Positions 25,049 through 34,522 of a stretch of DNA of 64,000 nucleotides are shown here, piece by piece. Positions within the stretch are counted from its first letter, which is position 1. The number at the start of each line of letters is the position of its first letter. Under the pieces are notes generated by a model. It was not told the DNA's origin and made no database searches. It saw nothing but the letters and a program-made list of their open reading frames with translations. Source of the DNA: Winogradskyella sp. PC-19 (GTDB taxonomy: Bacteria; Bacteroidota; Bacteroidia; Flavobacteriales; Flavobacteriaceae). A program made the translations under genes and the position numbers. The stretch spans positions 1,529,145-1,593,144 of the forward strand of contig NZ_CP019332.1 in NCBI RefSeq assembly GCF_002163855.1. The letters are read 5' to 3'.

Positions 25049-25783
25049 TTACTTAAAATAAGACAACAAATCTGCTTTCTTTGAAGCCGAAACCATAATT
25101 TCCTTGCCATTACTTAAGACAACACTTCCGCCTTTACCTTTTAAGTATTTTACTATTTCATCGACATTTACTAAATAACTTTTATGAACTCTTGCAAAAT
25201 TAGCTTGAGACAGCGCTTCTTCTATATACTTAAGAGTCTTGCTCACAAGTCTCTTTTTATTGTCCTTGAGATAAATCTCTGTATAATTATCGTCAGCTTT
25301 ACAGAATAATATATTGTTTGTTTCTAAAATCTCAAATCCGTTTTGTTGTGGTATGGTTATTTTTCCTTCAACAATATTAGCTTTTGGGACAAGAACCTGG
25401 TCTTGTAAAGCTTCTTCTTTAGTACGAATTTCAGTGACATAATCAACAGCTTTTATAAGTTCGTCTATAGAAATTGGTTTCATTAAATAATACGAAGCAT
25501 GTGCATTTAGAGCATCAATGGCATAATGATTATATGCTGTAACAAATATAGTTTGGAAATCTATGTCACCCACTTTTTCTAACAAATCAAAAGCATTTCC
25601 GTACGGCATTTCGACATCAAGAAAAACAACATCCAAATCATTATTTCTAATTAAAACTAATGCTTCTTCAATATTTTCAGCTTCTCCTAAAACCGAAATA
25701 TTAGGGCAATATTTTGATAGGTAATTTTTTAAAATATCTCGACTTGTCTTTTCGTCTTCGACGATTATGGCGTTTAACTGCAT
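25049..25783 (-). CDS. LytTR-family response regulator
   Basis: 244 residues. The receiver domain (1-120) has acidic residues Asp10 and Glu11, phospho-acceptor Asp56 (LDVVFLDVEMP), Thr in 'FVTAYNHYA' and Lys in 'YLMKPIS'. The LytTR DNA-binding domain (about 145-244) is recognised by 'NNILFCKADDNYTEIYLKD', 'ALSQANFARVHKSYLVNVDEI' and the final 'SNGKEIMVSASKKADLLSYF'. Its gene starts 4 bases after the histidine kinase stop, so the two form a two-component pair. Targets are unknown. Confidence 0.95.
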   Translation of the reverse strand: MQLNAIIVEDEKTSRDILKNYLSKYCPNISVLGEAENIEEALVLIRNNDLDVVFLDVEMPYGNAFDLLEKVGDIDFQTIFVTAYNHYAIDALNAHASYYLMKPISIDELIKAVDYVTEIRTKEEALQDQVLVPKANIVEGKITIPQQNGFEILETNNILFCKADDNYTEIYLKDNKKRLVSKTLKYIEEALSQANFARVHKSYLVNVDEIVKYLKGKGGSVVLSNGKEIMVSASKKADLLSYFK

Positions 25784-25787
25784 AGTT

Positions 25788-27977
25788 TTAATCTTTTTTT
25801 AGCGTTACTAAAACCTTTGTTCCAACATCTCCTTTTAAAGCATTGTCATTAATACTAACATCTACTTTATCCTTATACATATCATTTAGTATCTGAATAC
25901 GTTTTTTAATATTACTTAATCCTTTTGAATTATGCTTTTTCTGGTTCTCTGTTTTTAGAGATTTTGACTTTTCTCTTCCGATACCATCATCAATAATTGC
26001 AATACTTATTTCAGTTTTAGATTGCTGTTTTATTTCGATTTTTAACTGCCCTTTTTCAGTTTTGTAACGTAAACCATGCCAAACAGCATTTTCGATATAT
26101 GGCTGTAATAACATTGGTGGAATATCATAATCTTGAACATTAATAGCCTTATCGACATTTATAGTGTAATCAAACTTATCTTTGAATCTAAAGTGTTCTA
26201 ATTTTGTATATAGTTCTAGCAATTCTATTTCTTTTTCTAAAGGAATAAAATCTTCATCACTATTTTCTAATACTACTCTCATTAATAACGAAAAATCAGA
26301 CAGATATTTATTCGCTGTCCTTTCATCATTAGAAGCAATAAAACTATTAACTGAGTTTAAAGCATTAAAAATAAAATGAGGATTCATCTGGCTTCGAAGT
26401 GACTTAAGTGCCAATAAATTATTAGCTAATCGTTGTTGTTTAATGTAGTTATACGTAAAGTAAGCTGCTATAAGTAGAAGCGCAAGACCACCAATTAATG
26501 AGTAAATAATAATTTGCTGATTTTTACTTTTTTCTAGTGAATATTCGTAGCGTGTTTTGGTAAGTTCTCTGTCGTTTTCTAAACTAGTTATTCTATTCTG
26601 GCTTTCTATAACTGAACGCGATAAGCGTCCTGATTGTGCTATCTCTTGTTGTTTTTTGATATACAATTGGTCTACAGATGCCATAAACTCCTGAAATGCT
26701 TTTTTTGCATTGTCATAATCACCTAAGTTTTCATAGGCTTCTGCTTTTCTCCTTAAGGCATCTTTTTTGACTTCAATATCTTCTCTTTTATCTGCCTCGA
26801 TAATACTCTCGTCGTAGTACGGAATAGCTTCGTCATAATTTTTTTGAAGCATCAATGCGTTACCAATTTTGTAATTCTGTTTTTGAGGTGTAATTGGACT
26901 ATCATTAGAAATTACGGAATCTCTTTCTATTTCTTTGACGTCTGCAACAACCTGCTTTCTTAAATTTATCTCGTTATCATAATCTCGATTTAGATTATTG
27001 AATTCAGCTACATTTACTTTTTCTTCAACACCTCTTTTTTTGCTTTCTTGTTCTGCAAGATTTAAGGAATTATCAAAAAAACCTTTTGCTTTTTCAACAT
27101 TACCGTCAAGATTATAGGCTTGCGCTATTTTAGAATTTAAATCTGTAACCTTAGGTTTTATGATATTATCAGTTGCAACTTTTAATGCTTTCTCATAATT
27201 AGTTATAGCTAATTGAGTTTGTTTCTGTTTGACATAAGCATCTCCTAAACCTTCATAAAATTCTATTTTTTGATAATTACTAAGCGATTCTTCGTTAATT
27301 TCTTGATAAGTCTTTATACTCTGATTTGTGTTGTTGTTTTCAAAATAAGCTCTTGCAAGTTTTAAACGCGTTTCATTATTCTTATTATTCTGCAAAGCAA
27401 TTCTATAGTTTGTTACAGCTAAATCTGCTTGTTTCCAAAACATATATAAATCTCCAAGGGTTTGATAGGCATCCGAATTTTGTTTTTGCGATACACTCTT
27501 ATTTAATGCGTCTGCAATAAATTGAATACTGCGCTCGGCGTCAGTTCGTAAATAAGTATCAGCAGAATCAATAAGCTGATTAAACTCTTGTATTGTTTTT
27601 TTTCTTATTGCTTTTTTTGATGGTTTAGTCTCCTGAGGTATAACTTCAATTAGAATACGATCATCACTTTTTATAGTATAAAATACGGTTTGAAAATCTT
27701 CATGACTAATTAGTAATTGATCACCAATCTTAACTTTTACCTTAAACGCACCATCATAACCAGTCTTTACATACTTACCACCGTTAACCTCAACAGCAAC
27801 TTTGGCTATAGGTTCATAAGAATATTTCTCTCTTACAGAACCTCGAACTGTAAAATACTCTTCTTTTCCAGGTTCATTCTTGTTTTGCCCGTAGGATTGA
27901 AACAATGTGAAACTGAAAATTATATATAAGAATAGAAATTTGAAATGTTGATGCACGCTGTACCTATTAATTTTCAA
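25788..27977 (-). CDS. LytS-type sensor histidine kinase with CarboxypepD-like and TPR sensor region
   Basis: 729 residues. An N-terminal signal sequence (ending near SYGQ, residue 31) is followed by a beta-sandwich similar to CarboxypepD_reg/CNA-B modules (about 40-115: 'YFTVRGSVREKYSYEPIAKVAVEV...'). Next comes a helical region of several TPR repeats (about 150-460, e.g. 'YQTLGDLYMFWKQADLAVTNYRIAL' and 'GDAYVKQKQTQLAITNYEKAL'), then one membrane helix near 484-506. The His_kinase domain has MNPHFIFNALN with phospho-His near 533. The ATPase has LQPYIENAVWHGLRYK (N box), DDGIGREKSK and KGLSNIKKRI. The sensor part should face the periplasm. It pairs with the LytTR regulator 4 bases downstream. 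The ligand is unknown. Confidence 0.9.
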   Translation of the reverse strand: MKINRYSVHQHFKFLFLYIIFSFTLFQSYGQNKNEPGKEEYFTVRGSVREKYSYEPIAKVAVEVNGGKYVKTGYDGAFKVKVKIGDQLLISHEDFQTVFYTIKSDDRILIEVIPQETKPSKKAIRKKTIQEFNQLIDSADTYLRTDAERSIQFIADALNKSVSQKQNSDAYQTLGDLYMFWKQADLAVTNYRIALQNNKNNETRLKLARAYFENNNTNQSIKTYQEINEESLSNYQKIEFYEGLGDAYVKQKQTQLAITNYEKALKVATDNIIKPKVTDLNSKIAQAYNLDGNVEKAKGFFDNSLNLAEQESKKRGVEEKVNVAEFNNLNRDYDNEINLRKQVVADVKEIERDSVISNDSPITPQKQNYKIGNALMLQKNYDEAIPYYDESIIEADKREDIEVKKDALRRKAEAYENLGDYDNAKKAFQEFMASVDQLYIKKQQEIAQSGRLSRSVIESQNRITSLENDRELTKTRYEYSLEKSKNQQIIIYSLIGGLALLLIAAYFTYNYIKQQRLANNLLALKSLRSQMNPHFIFNALNSVNSFIASNDERTANKYLSDFSLLMRVVLENSDEDFIPLEKEIELLELYTKLEHFRFKDKFDYTINVDKAINVQDYDIPPMLLQPYIENAVWHGLRYKTEKGQLKIEIKQQSKTEISIAIIDDGIGREKSKSLKTENQKKHNSKGLSNIKKRIQILNDMYKDKVDVSINDNALKGDVGTKVLVTLKKD

Positions 27978-28145
27978 TAAACTTACAGCCTTTAATTGAT
28001 TTTAAAAAATGAAGTTTTAATGATTGAATGCATGTATAGCTGAAAATAGTAAGGTTTACTCATCCAAAAGAATACTTTACTCATTTATATGCTCAATTCA
28101 GGCAGTTTAATTTTATTATAAAGGAATAAATTCAATGTAATTAAT

Positions 28146-28179
28146 AAAAAAAGCCTCAATACGTATTGAGGCTTTTTTT
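28146..28179 (-). terminator. Terminator of the adhesin/sprF-like operon
   Basis: A perfect 34-base palindrome: AAAAAAAGCCTCAATAC (28146-28162) and GTATTGAGGCTTTTTTT (28163-28179), ending 2 bases before the stop of the PorP/SprF gene. It has A and T tracts on both sides and could work in both directions. The rest of the 203-base gap to the histidine kinase gene shows no other clear signal. Confidence 0.92.
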
Positions 28180-28180
28180 A

Positions 28181-29191
28181 TTAATTAATTGCAGGGCAAT
28201 TACATTCGTATTTTTCTCGTCTACAATTAAAATTGTAACCAAGTGTTATCTGATGGAAACCACCAGTATTGAAGTTAATTGTATTTGCTTGGTATGAGTA
28301 CGTATATGCAAATGTAAACTGATTATAATCCACACCAATAAAAGGAGTGAAATATTGTAATTTTTGACTGCTAACAGAGTTACCATCTAAAAACTGAGCA
28401 CCATCAAGGCTTCGTCTGTAAGACAAACCGCCCCAAACTTTACCAAAATCTACTTCTCTATACACTTTTGCATTTATATCAATAGATGACTCTTCAGTTG
28501 CGTCTCTATACATATACATTAACGATGGCTCAAAACTCCAATCACTACCATACTTGTGAAATACATTACCAGCTGAAAGCAAATAAGTTCTTAGATTATT
28601 AAAAGCAAAACCTTGTTCATTAAAGTTAATACCATCATTATTTAATATATTTTTTGCTGTAACATGTGCATAAAAGTCAAGAAAGTGGTAAGACATCCCA
28701 ACATCGATATTAAAGTTAGTCGCACTTTGCTCAATACCAGCAATTAATTGATCAAAATCACCCGGTGCTAAAAAGCTTGTTTCGTCTAATTTATACTGAA
28801 TAAAACCAGCACTTAATCCAAAAGAAATCATATTTAAATCTACCTCATTACGAGATAATAGTAAATGATGTGCATAGGTTACGTACGCTCCTGTATTAGA
28901 ATGAAATCCATTTTCGTCATTATAAACAATAGCTCCGATTGCCGAAGGTCCATCTCCTATTCTACTATGAACACTTAATGTTTGAAGACTTGGTGCGTCG
29001 TCTACACCAAACCATTGTTGTCTAGCTGTTAATCTTACTTTAGCACAGTTGGCTACACCAGCCATAGACGGGTGAAGTAGATAGTAATTATCTGTCAAGT
29101 AATCTGAGTAAATTGGTATACCTTCTTGAGAGAATCCTAAGAAAGACATCATCCCGATTAAGGCAACTATACAAATTTTTTGTAATCTCAT
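28181..29191 (-). CDS. PorP/SprF-family type IX secretion system membrane protein
   Basis: 336 residues with a signal peptide (ending GFSQ, residue 22). The family-specific opening is 'IPIYSDYLTDNYYLLHPSMAGVANCAKVRLTARQQW'. It continues as an outer-membrane beta-barrel with 'KVWGGLSYRRSLDGAQF' and ends 'HQITLGYNFNCRREKYECNCPAIN'. PorP/SprF proteins act with T9SS substrates that carry type B sorting domains; SprF is needed for SprB export in Flavobacterium johnsoniae. It starts 4 bases after the stop of the large type B protein gene, the usual client/partner arrangement. I would not call it sprF itself without the sprB context. Confidence 0.92.
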   Translation of the reverse strand: MRLQKICIVALIGMMSFLGFSQEGIPIYSDYLTDNYYLLHPSMAGVANCAKVRLTARQQWFGVDDAPSLQTLSVHSRIGDGPSAIGAIVYNDENGFHSNTGAYVTYAHHLLLSRNEVDLNMISFGLSAGFIQYKLDETSFLAPGDFDQLIAGIEQSATNFNIDVGMSYHFLDFYAHVTAKNILNNDGINFNEQGFAFNNLRTYLLSAGNVFHKYGSDWSFEPSLMYMYRDATEESSIDINAKVYREVDFGKVWGGLSYRRSLDGAQFLDGNSVSSQKLQYFTPFIGVDYNQFTFAYTYSYQANTINFNTGGFHQITLGYNFNCRREKYECNCPAIN

Positions 29192-29195
29192 AAGT

Positions 29196-32100
29196 TTATC
29201 GTTTCAGTGTAAAATGGGCTGTTTGTTGTTTCGTTTCACCTGTTAAAGGCTCAATATATTCAATCGTAAACCAATAATCATCTGTTGGCATTAAATTTCC
29301 TTGATAGGTGCCATCCCATCCAGAACTTGTTGGACTTAACTGTTTCAACAGTTTTCCGTAACGATCAAATATATAAATTTTTGCGCTAGGTTGTGTACCT
29401 ATTCCTACGATGTTCCATGTATCATGGTTACCATCACCGTTTGGCGTAAAATATAACGGATAATCTATAACTAAAATCGTGACCGAACCTATCCCACAAC
29501 CATTGATATCTCTCGCATAAACTGTGCGAACACCTGGTCTTACATTTTCGAAACTACCATTATCTTGCCAAGGACCTAAATCTAAACTATATTCAAAATC
29601 GCCCGTGTTAGTCGTCGTAGCTTCAACGGTATGATTACCAGCAAACGCTTGTGAAGTAACCTCAGCAACCACAATTGGCACTTCGCTTTCTAAAACAATA
29701 GCCTCATCCACATTAGTACAACGTGTTAATGTCGAAGTTGTTATATCTGTAACAACAACACTGTAAGTCCCACCAACCGTTGGGGTTAAACTAGATCCTG
29801 TTTCAGTTGGTAAAACAGCACCATCCAAACTCCACTCGAAACTATAATCAGTAGTTGACAGCTGTGTGTCTAAAACAGGCGGTACAGGTACCACTTCTGA
29901 ACCATTTGTTGTTGTACATAAAATATATAAGTCATCTAAATCAAAATCTGGTATAGGATTTACTCTTAGAGGAACTGGCTGTACTTCGAAACAAATATCT
30001 GGAGATAAATTATTACTCACCCTAACATATATTGTTTGAGGATTACTCAGATTTTCGTACAAAAACGGTAATGGTTGGACATCATTCAATGCGTCATCTT
30101 CAGTAAAATGATATGATATTGTATAATCTGTTGGGTCTTGACCGTCTAAAATTTCATCTTCAAGACTATTTAAATCAAACTGAGCGACACCATCATTTTC
30201 AATATTATCATCACATAATTCAAAATCTAAAGGCTCGCCATCTGGATTAGCTTGTGCGCCTTCTAAAACTTCAACAAAAAACGAACCTGTACTGTTAGAA
30301 CATGTCGTTGTATTATCTGTTATAGCATAAAATATTTCTTGAGGATTTACAGTGTTTGTAAATATATCTGGTAAAGGGTTTGCCAAATCATCTGCATCTT
30401 GCTGTGTCTCATGAAATGTAACTATAAATTGTGTCGGGTCTTGACCGTTTAAAATTTCATCACGTTTTATCCCTATATCAAAGTCAAAAACATTATCTGT
30501 ATTATTCTCACATTCCTCTATAGTTATTACTGGAACAACTACCGGTAATGGATTAACAGTAATATCAAAATCTACAATAGCAAAACAATTAGTCAAATTG
30601 TCTAGTACTCTAACATATATAGTCTCATTTGAACTAATATTATTATATGCAGCTGGTGTTGCAATCTGATTAGCTACAACATTGTTGAGCGCGTCATCAA
30701 AATCTAAAAAGTAAGATGCAGAAAGATTTGCAATTCCGTCAAAAATAAAAGCTTCGTTTTGAGTTAAATCAAACTCTTCTGATAAGTCCCCAATAGTAAT
30801 ATCGTCGCACACTGTAATATCTACCGATTCTGTGTCATTTCTAGGTGTTGGATTAATTGTTGCTAATTCAAACTCTCCTATTCCTTGACAAGAATTATCT
30901 GTGTTGTTATCTACCCTAAACGTAATTGTTTGATTAAAAGGAGATGCTGTATTAATGTGGTTTGCAATATCTGGTATAGCATTAGTTTCTGCTAAAGCAT
31001 CGGCAGTTGTTTCATAATAAGTTACCGTAATATTTTGACCTACAGGAAATACAGCCACAATTTGAGCAGTAGCATCACTAAAGTCAAATATTGAAATACC
31101 ATCAGTAATGTTATCATCGACTCGTGTATCATCACACTCTTCATATGGCATAATCATAAAACCTGGAGGTATCTGCGTAGTTGCTACAAATAATTGTAAT
31201 TGTGCAACTCTGAAACATGTGTCTATATTTTCGACTCTTACAAATAAAACATCTGGTGCTGCTGAGGCGTCAGTGTTTGGGTATGCCAATTCGTTTGTTA
31301 TAGGGTTTGTGCTACTTTCAGCATCTGCTAAAGAAGTATAATAGCTAAAAGTTTCAGCAGTTGCGTTTGTAGAAATCAAATCATTGGCCTCTGTTAGGTT
31401 AAAGTTTGAGATACCATCGGTATCGTCATCGCATTGTCTTAAATCTACTGAAGCTGTAATTACAGGAAGTGCATTAACCACTAAATCTACTTGAACCGTT
31501 TCATAACAATCTGTATTATCATTGTTAGAAACTCTTGCTATAATTTGATCATTATTTGCAACAGCGTTAGTATAAAGATTTGATAGAGGACTTGTGCTTG
31601 CATCAGCATTAGCTTGGTCAAAGTAATAAGTTACAGAAAACTGTAATGGGTCTTGACCATTTAAAATTTCTGTGTCAATCGATGATAAATTAAACTCCAC
31701 AAAACCATTAGTATCATCTCCATCAGCTGCATCATCACACAACTCATAAGTAAAAGTCGTTGCCGTAGGCTGATTAAATACATCTATTATAAAATCTGTA
31801 GTATCAAAACAATTAGCATTAACAGTGTTTTCTATTCTAGCAAAAATTGTTTCTTGTTGGAAAGCTACTTGGTTTGTATAAGGAGACGGCAACGCATTAT
31901 TAGCAGCGTCTGCATTAACTTGAGAATCGTAAAAAGTAACATCGTATTGAGTTGTAGATTGTGTTCCTAAAACAAACGACTCTAAAGCCACTAAATCAAA
32001 ATCCCAAAATCCATCATTATCGTCGTCACAAATAAACTGCGGCGGAACAGTATTTGCTATCGCGATTTCATCAACTTGTAATGTAACTGTTGACGTATCA

Positions 32101-34388
32101 TAACAATCTATATTACTATTGTTTTGTACCCTAGCAAAAATATCCTGCATGTTTGCTGTAGTATTAGTGTAAAGGTTTGGCAAAGGATTAAGTCCCATAT
32201 CGGCATCAGTTAAGCTTATATGATAACTTACCGTAAATTGTGTTGGATCTTGAATCCCTAATATTTGAACATCTATTGCAGGTAAATCAAATTCAACAAT
32301 ACCATTAGTAGCATCACCATCAGATGCATCGTCACAAATTTGATAAATAATATCTTCTGCAGTTACAGCAGTAAATACATTTAATACAAAGCTATCGGTA
32401 ACTACACAATTACCAGTAGCTCTATCGTCTATACGTATATAAATTATCTCTCCATCAGATGCATTATAATTAGTTAAATTTGGTATAGGGTTATCTCCTG
32501 TATCTGCATCAGCTTGTGAGTTATGATACGTTATTGCAAACTCAGATGTGTCTTGACTACCAAAAACAATTGGTGTGTTTTCTGATAAATTAAAAACAGA
32601 CATACCTGTTGGGCTACAACCTGCTAAATTAATAGCGGGATTAATTAGTTGTGGACTATTTCTAAATTCTACTATAATTTCATCGTCAGTAGAGCATCCT
32701 GGCGCAAACTCAACATTTACACTATAGGTACCCGCAGTATCAATTGTCAGAGTTGAGTCTGTACCTGCTCCTGTGATTGGGCTACCATTAAGAAACCAAG
32801 TGTGTGTAGCATTTGGTGCTTGTGTATCTAAAGTGACTTCCTCTCCACCACAGCTTGCAGTACCAGCAGCTAAGGTCAAATCGTCTCCTAAATCTCCACC
32901 TAAATTAAAACTCCCTGCTTCTATAAAAATTGCAGTGTCAAATATACTATCCAATCCTGCATCTGCAACTACAAGTTTTATTTCATAAGTAGCATCTATT
33001 ATAAGATTATCTGCTACAGCGGTTAAAACTTCTGTTCTTCCTCCGTAATTGGTCTCACCTATATTATAATCATCAAAAAAAGTAGGATTTGAAGTACAGA
33101 CAGGATTTTCATTTATATTCGTTACATTGATAGTTGTACCATCTGGTAAGACCGCTAAATTTCTGACAGTGCCATCCGGTGCTGTCAAAATGAATGCAAA
33201 ACTATCTGCAAAATTGCACTCATCGGTCATGTTATACTCTTCTGACGCCATTAAATATCTGAAGCTAATTATATCAGTTGTAGGTCTAAAATCAAACTTT
33301 ATGAACGTTGCATCTCTTGAATCTGTAATCCCAACTGCAGCCTCTAAATCTAAATCTTCTCCAAATCCATTATCTGCTTGCACTGTATTTGTAACCGGAG
33401 CATTACCACCATCAAAAGCAACTCCATTAGTAATTACAATTCCTTCTTCAAAAGGAAAATTAGTCCCACCACGTGTAAAATAACCGTAGCTTTTTCTTGT
33501 TATTTCAGCTGGACCTAAAGGCCCTTCAAAAACTTGAGACTCAAAGTTATCAACCGCTGAACAACCACCAGTTACTAATACGTTCTCTATCAACTCGCTT
33601 GGCGTAAAAAATGATTCAGAAAAGGCTCCATTATTTATGGTTACAAAAGGAGGTGCTACAACTACGGTTACCGTTTGTGTATCTGAACAACCCAAAGGGT
33701 TATCATCTGAAGCCGTAAACGTGACATTAAAAGTCCCAGATGTATCAAATTGATGTGACGTAATCAATGCTGTATCGGTACCACCAGTTCCAAAGTTCCA
33801 TAAATAAGATGCATTAGCATCTGTATCAGAAAATACTGCACTACCATTAAAGTTTACTGTTTCGCCTGCTAAAATCTCGATTTGGTTAGATACCATATTT
33901 ACCGCAGGCGTCGTACTATCAATTGAAGCTGTAATTGTTTGACATGCTGTAGCACATAAAATATTTGCTTGCCAACCTAGAGTATTACCAAAACCATTTG
34001 AAGAAAACGTTACAGTCAAACAACCCGATGGATGCGTAGATACAACACGTCCTGGACTTACTGAACCAGAAAAATTCCCGATTACTGGAGATGCTGTACT
34101 ATCGCCATCATAAATGGTCATAATATCCGAACCGGACTGAGTACTAAACCTTGTAAAGTCTAGGATAACTATCTCACCAAAATTTATTGGACATAAGGTG
34201 ATTTGAAAATTTTCATTTGACCCGTAATTTCCAGTACTACCTCCAGAATCAAAAAAGCGGTCAGGTGCACAACGTGTAAAAGTACCATTTTGCATTGTTA
34301 TATCTTGTGCAAAAGACATTGTAGATAGCAATAAAACAATTGCAAAGACTATAGGTTTAAATATGCAATCTGGGTAAAATTTGTTCAT
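29196..34388 (-). CDS. Large multi-domain surface protein with T9SS type B sorting domain
   Basis: 1730 residues, probably a secreted or surface adhesin. Domains in order: signal peptide (to about 27), CUB-like domain (about 30-145, with 'SGSDIMTIYDGDS'), PKD domain (about 165-245, 'ASYLWNFGTGG'), choice-of-anchor L-like domain (about 255-500, 'FEEGIVITNGVAFDGGNAPV' and 'YLMASEEYN'), an Ig-like module, then about nine diverged repeats of roughly 100 residues (about 580-1480). Each repeat begins with a C-D-D...D-G pattern and F-[DN]-[LF], and most contain 'QDPTQF'-like and 'ADA..NPLPN' parts. Two more Ig-like modules follow. The gliding-motility-associated C-terminal (type B) domain starts YFTPNGDGNHDTW near 1648. 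The partner sprF-like gene is 4 bases downstream. Confidence 0.92.
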   Translation of the reverse strand: MNKFYPDCIFKPIVFAIVLLLSTMSFAQDITMQNGTFTRCAPDRFFDSGGSTGNYGSNENFQITLCPINFGEIVILDFTRFSTQSGSDIMTIYDGDSTASPVIGNFSGSVSPGRVVSTHPSGCLTVTFSSNGFGNTLGWQANILCATACQTITASIDSTTPAVNMVSNQIEILAGETVNFNGSAVFSDTDANASYLWNFGTGGTDTALITSHQFDTSGTFNVTFTASDDNPLGCSDTQTVTVVVAPPFVTINNGAFSESFFTPSELIENVLVTGGCSAVDNFESQVFEGPLGPAEITRKSYGYFTRGGTNFPFEEGIVITNGVAFDGGNAPVTNTVQADNGFGEDLDLEAAVGITDSRDATFIKFDFRPTTDIISFRYLMASEEYNMTDECNFADSFAFILTAPDGTVRNLAVLPDGTTINVTNINENPVCTSNPTFFDDYNIGETNYGGRTEVLTAVADNLIIDATYEIKLVVADAGLDSIFDTAIFIEAGSFNLGGDLGDDLTLAAGTASCGGEEVTLDTQAPNATHTWFLNGSPITGAGTDSTLTIDTAGTYSVNVEFAPGCSTDDEIIVEFRNSPQLINPAINLAGCSPTGMSVFNLSENTPIVFGSQDTSEFAITYHNSQADADTGDNPIPNLTNYNASDGEIIYIRIDDRATGNCVVTDSFVLNVFTAVTAEDIIYQICDDASDGDATNGIVEFDLPAIDVQILGIQDPTQFTVSYHISLTDADMGLNPLPNLYTNTTANMQDIFARVQNNSNIDCYDTSTVTLQVDEIAIANTVPPQFICDDDNDGFWDFDLVALESFVLGTQSTTQYDVTFYDSQVNADAANNALPSPYTNQVAFQQETIFARIENTVNANCFDTTDFIIDVFNQPTATTFTYELCDDAADGDDTNGFVEFNLSSIDTEILNGQDPLQFSVTYYFDQANADASTSPLSNLYTNAVANNDQIIARVSNNDNTDCYETVQVDLVVNALPVITASVDLRQCDDDTDGISNFNLTEANDLISTNATAETFSYYTSLADAESSTNPITNELAYPNTDASAAPDVLFVRVENIDTCFRVAQLQLFVATTQIPPGFMIMPYEECDDTRVDDNITDGISIFDFSDATAQIVAVFPVGQNITVTYYETTADALAETNAIPDIANHINTASPFNQTITFRVDNNTDNSCQGIGEFELATINPTPRNDTESVDITVCDDITIGDLSEEFDLTQNEAFIFDGIANLSASYFLDFDDALNNVVANQIATPAAYNNISSNETIYVRVLDNLTNCFAIVDFDITVNPLPVVVPVITIEECENNTDNVFDFDIGIKRDEILNGQDPTQFIVTFHETQQDADDLANPLPDIFTNTVNPQEIFYAITDNTTTCSNSTGSFFVEVLEGAQANPDGEPLDFELCDDNIENDGVAQFDLNSLEDEILDGQDPTDYTISYHFTEDDALNDVQPLPFLYENLSNPQTIYVRVSNNLSPDICFEVQPVPLRVNPIPDFDLDDLYILCTTTNGSEVVPVPPVLDTQLSTTDYSFEWSLDGAVLPTETGSSLTPTVGGTYSVVVTDITTSTLTRCTNVDEAIVLESEVPIVVAEVTSQAFAGNHTVEATTTNTGDFEYSLDLGPWQDNGSFENVRPGVRTVYARDINGCGIGSVTILVIDYPLYFTPNGDGNHDTWNIVGIGTQPSAKIYIFDRYGKLLKQLSPTSSGWDGTYQGNLMPTDDYWFTIEYIEPLTGETKQQTAHFTLKR

Positions 34389-34503
34389 GTCAATTGCCCT
34401 TTATTTTAAATGGGAGCGAAATTTAAGGATTTTATGCGACTTGTAAAGTTAAAATACTGAGTAAACTTTAGTTAAAGAGATAACGTTTCTTTTATGGTTT
34501 TCA

Positions 34504-34511
34504 TATTTTTG
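34504..34511 (+). promoter_or_regulatory. Predicted -7 box of the Nfu gene
   Basis: TATTTTTG matches the consensus exactly and ends 11 bases before the ATG at 34523. It lies in the 134-base divergent gap between the adhesin and Nfu genes. A -33 element is not clear. Confidence 0.55.
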
Positions 34512-34522
34512 CAAAAAAAAGA

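Noticed and set aside
29940-32640. Tandem DNA repeat or CRISPR-like array in the adhesin gene
   Set aside because: The repeats are seen only at the protein level (about 100 residues, diverged); there are no identical short repeats with spacers.
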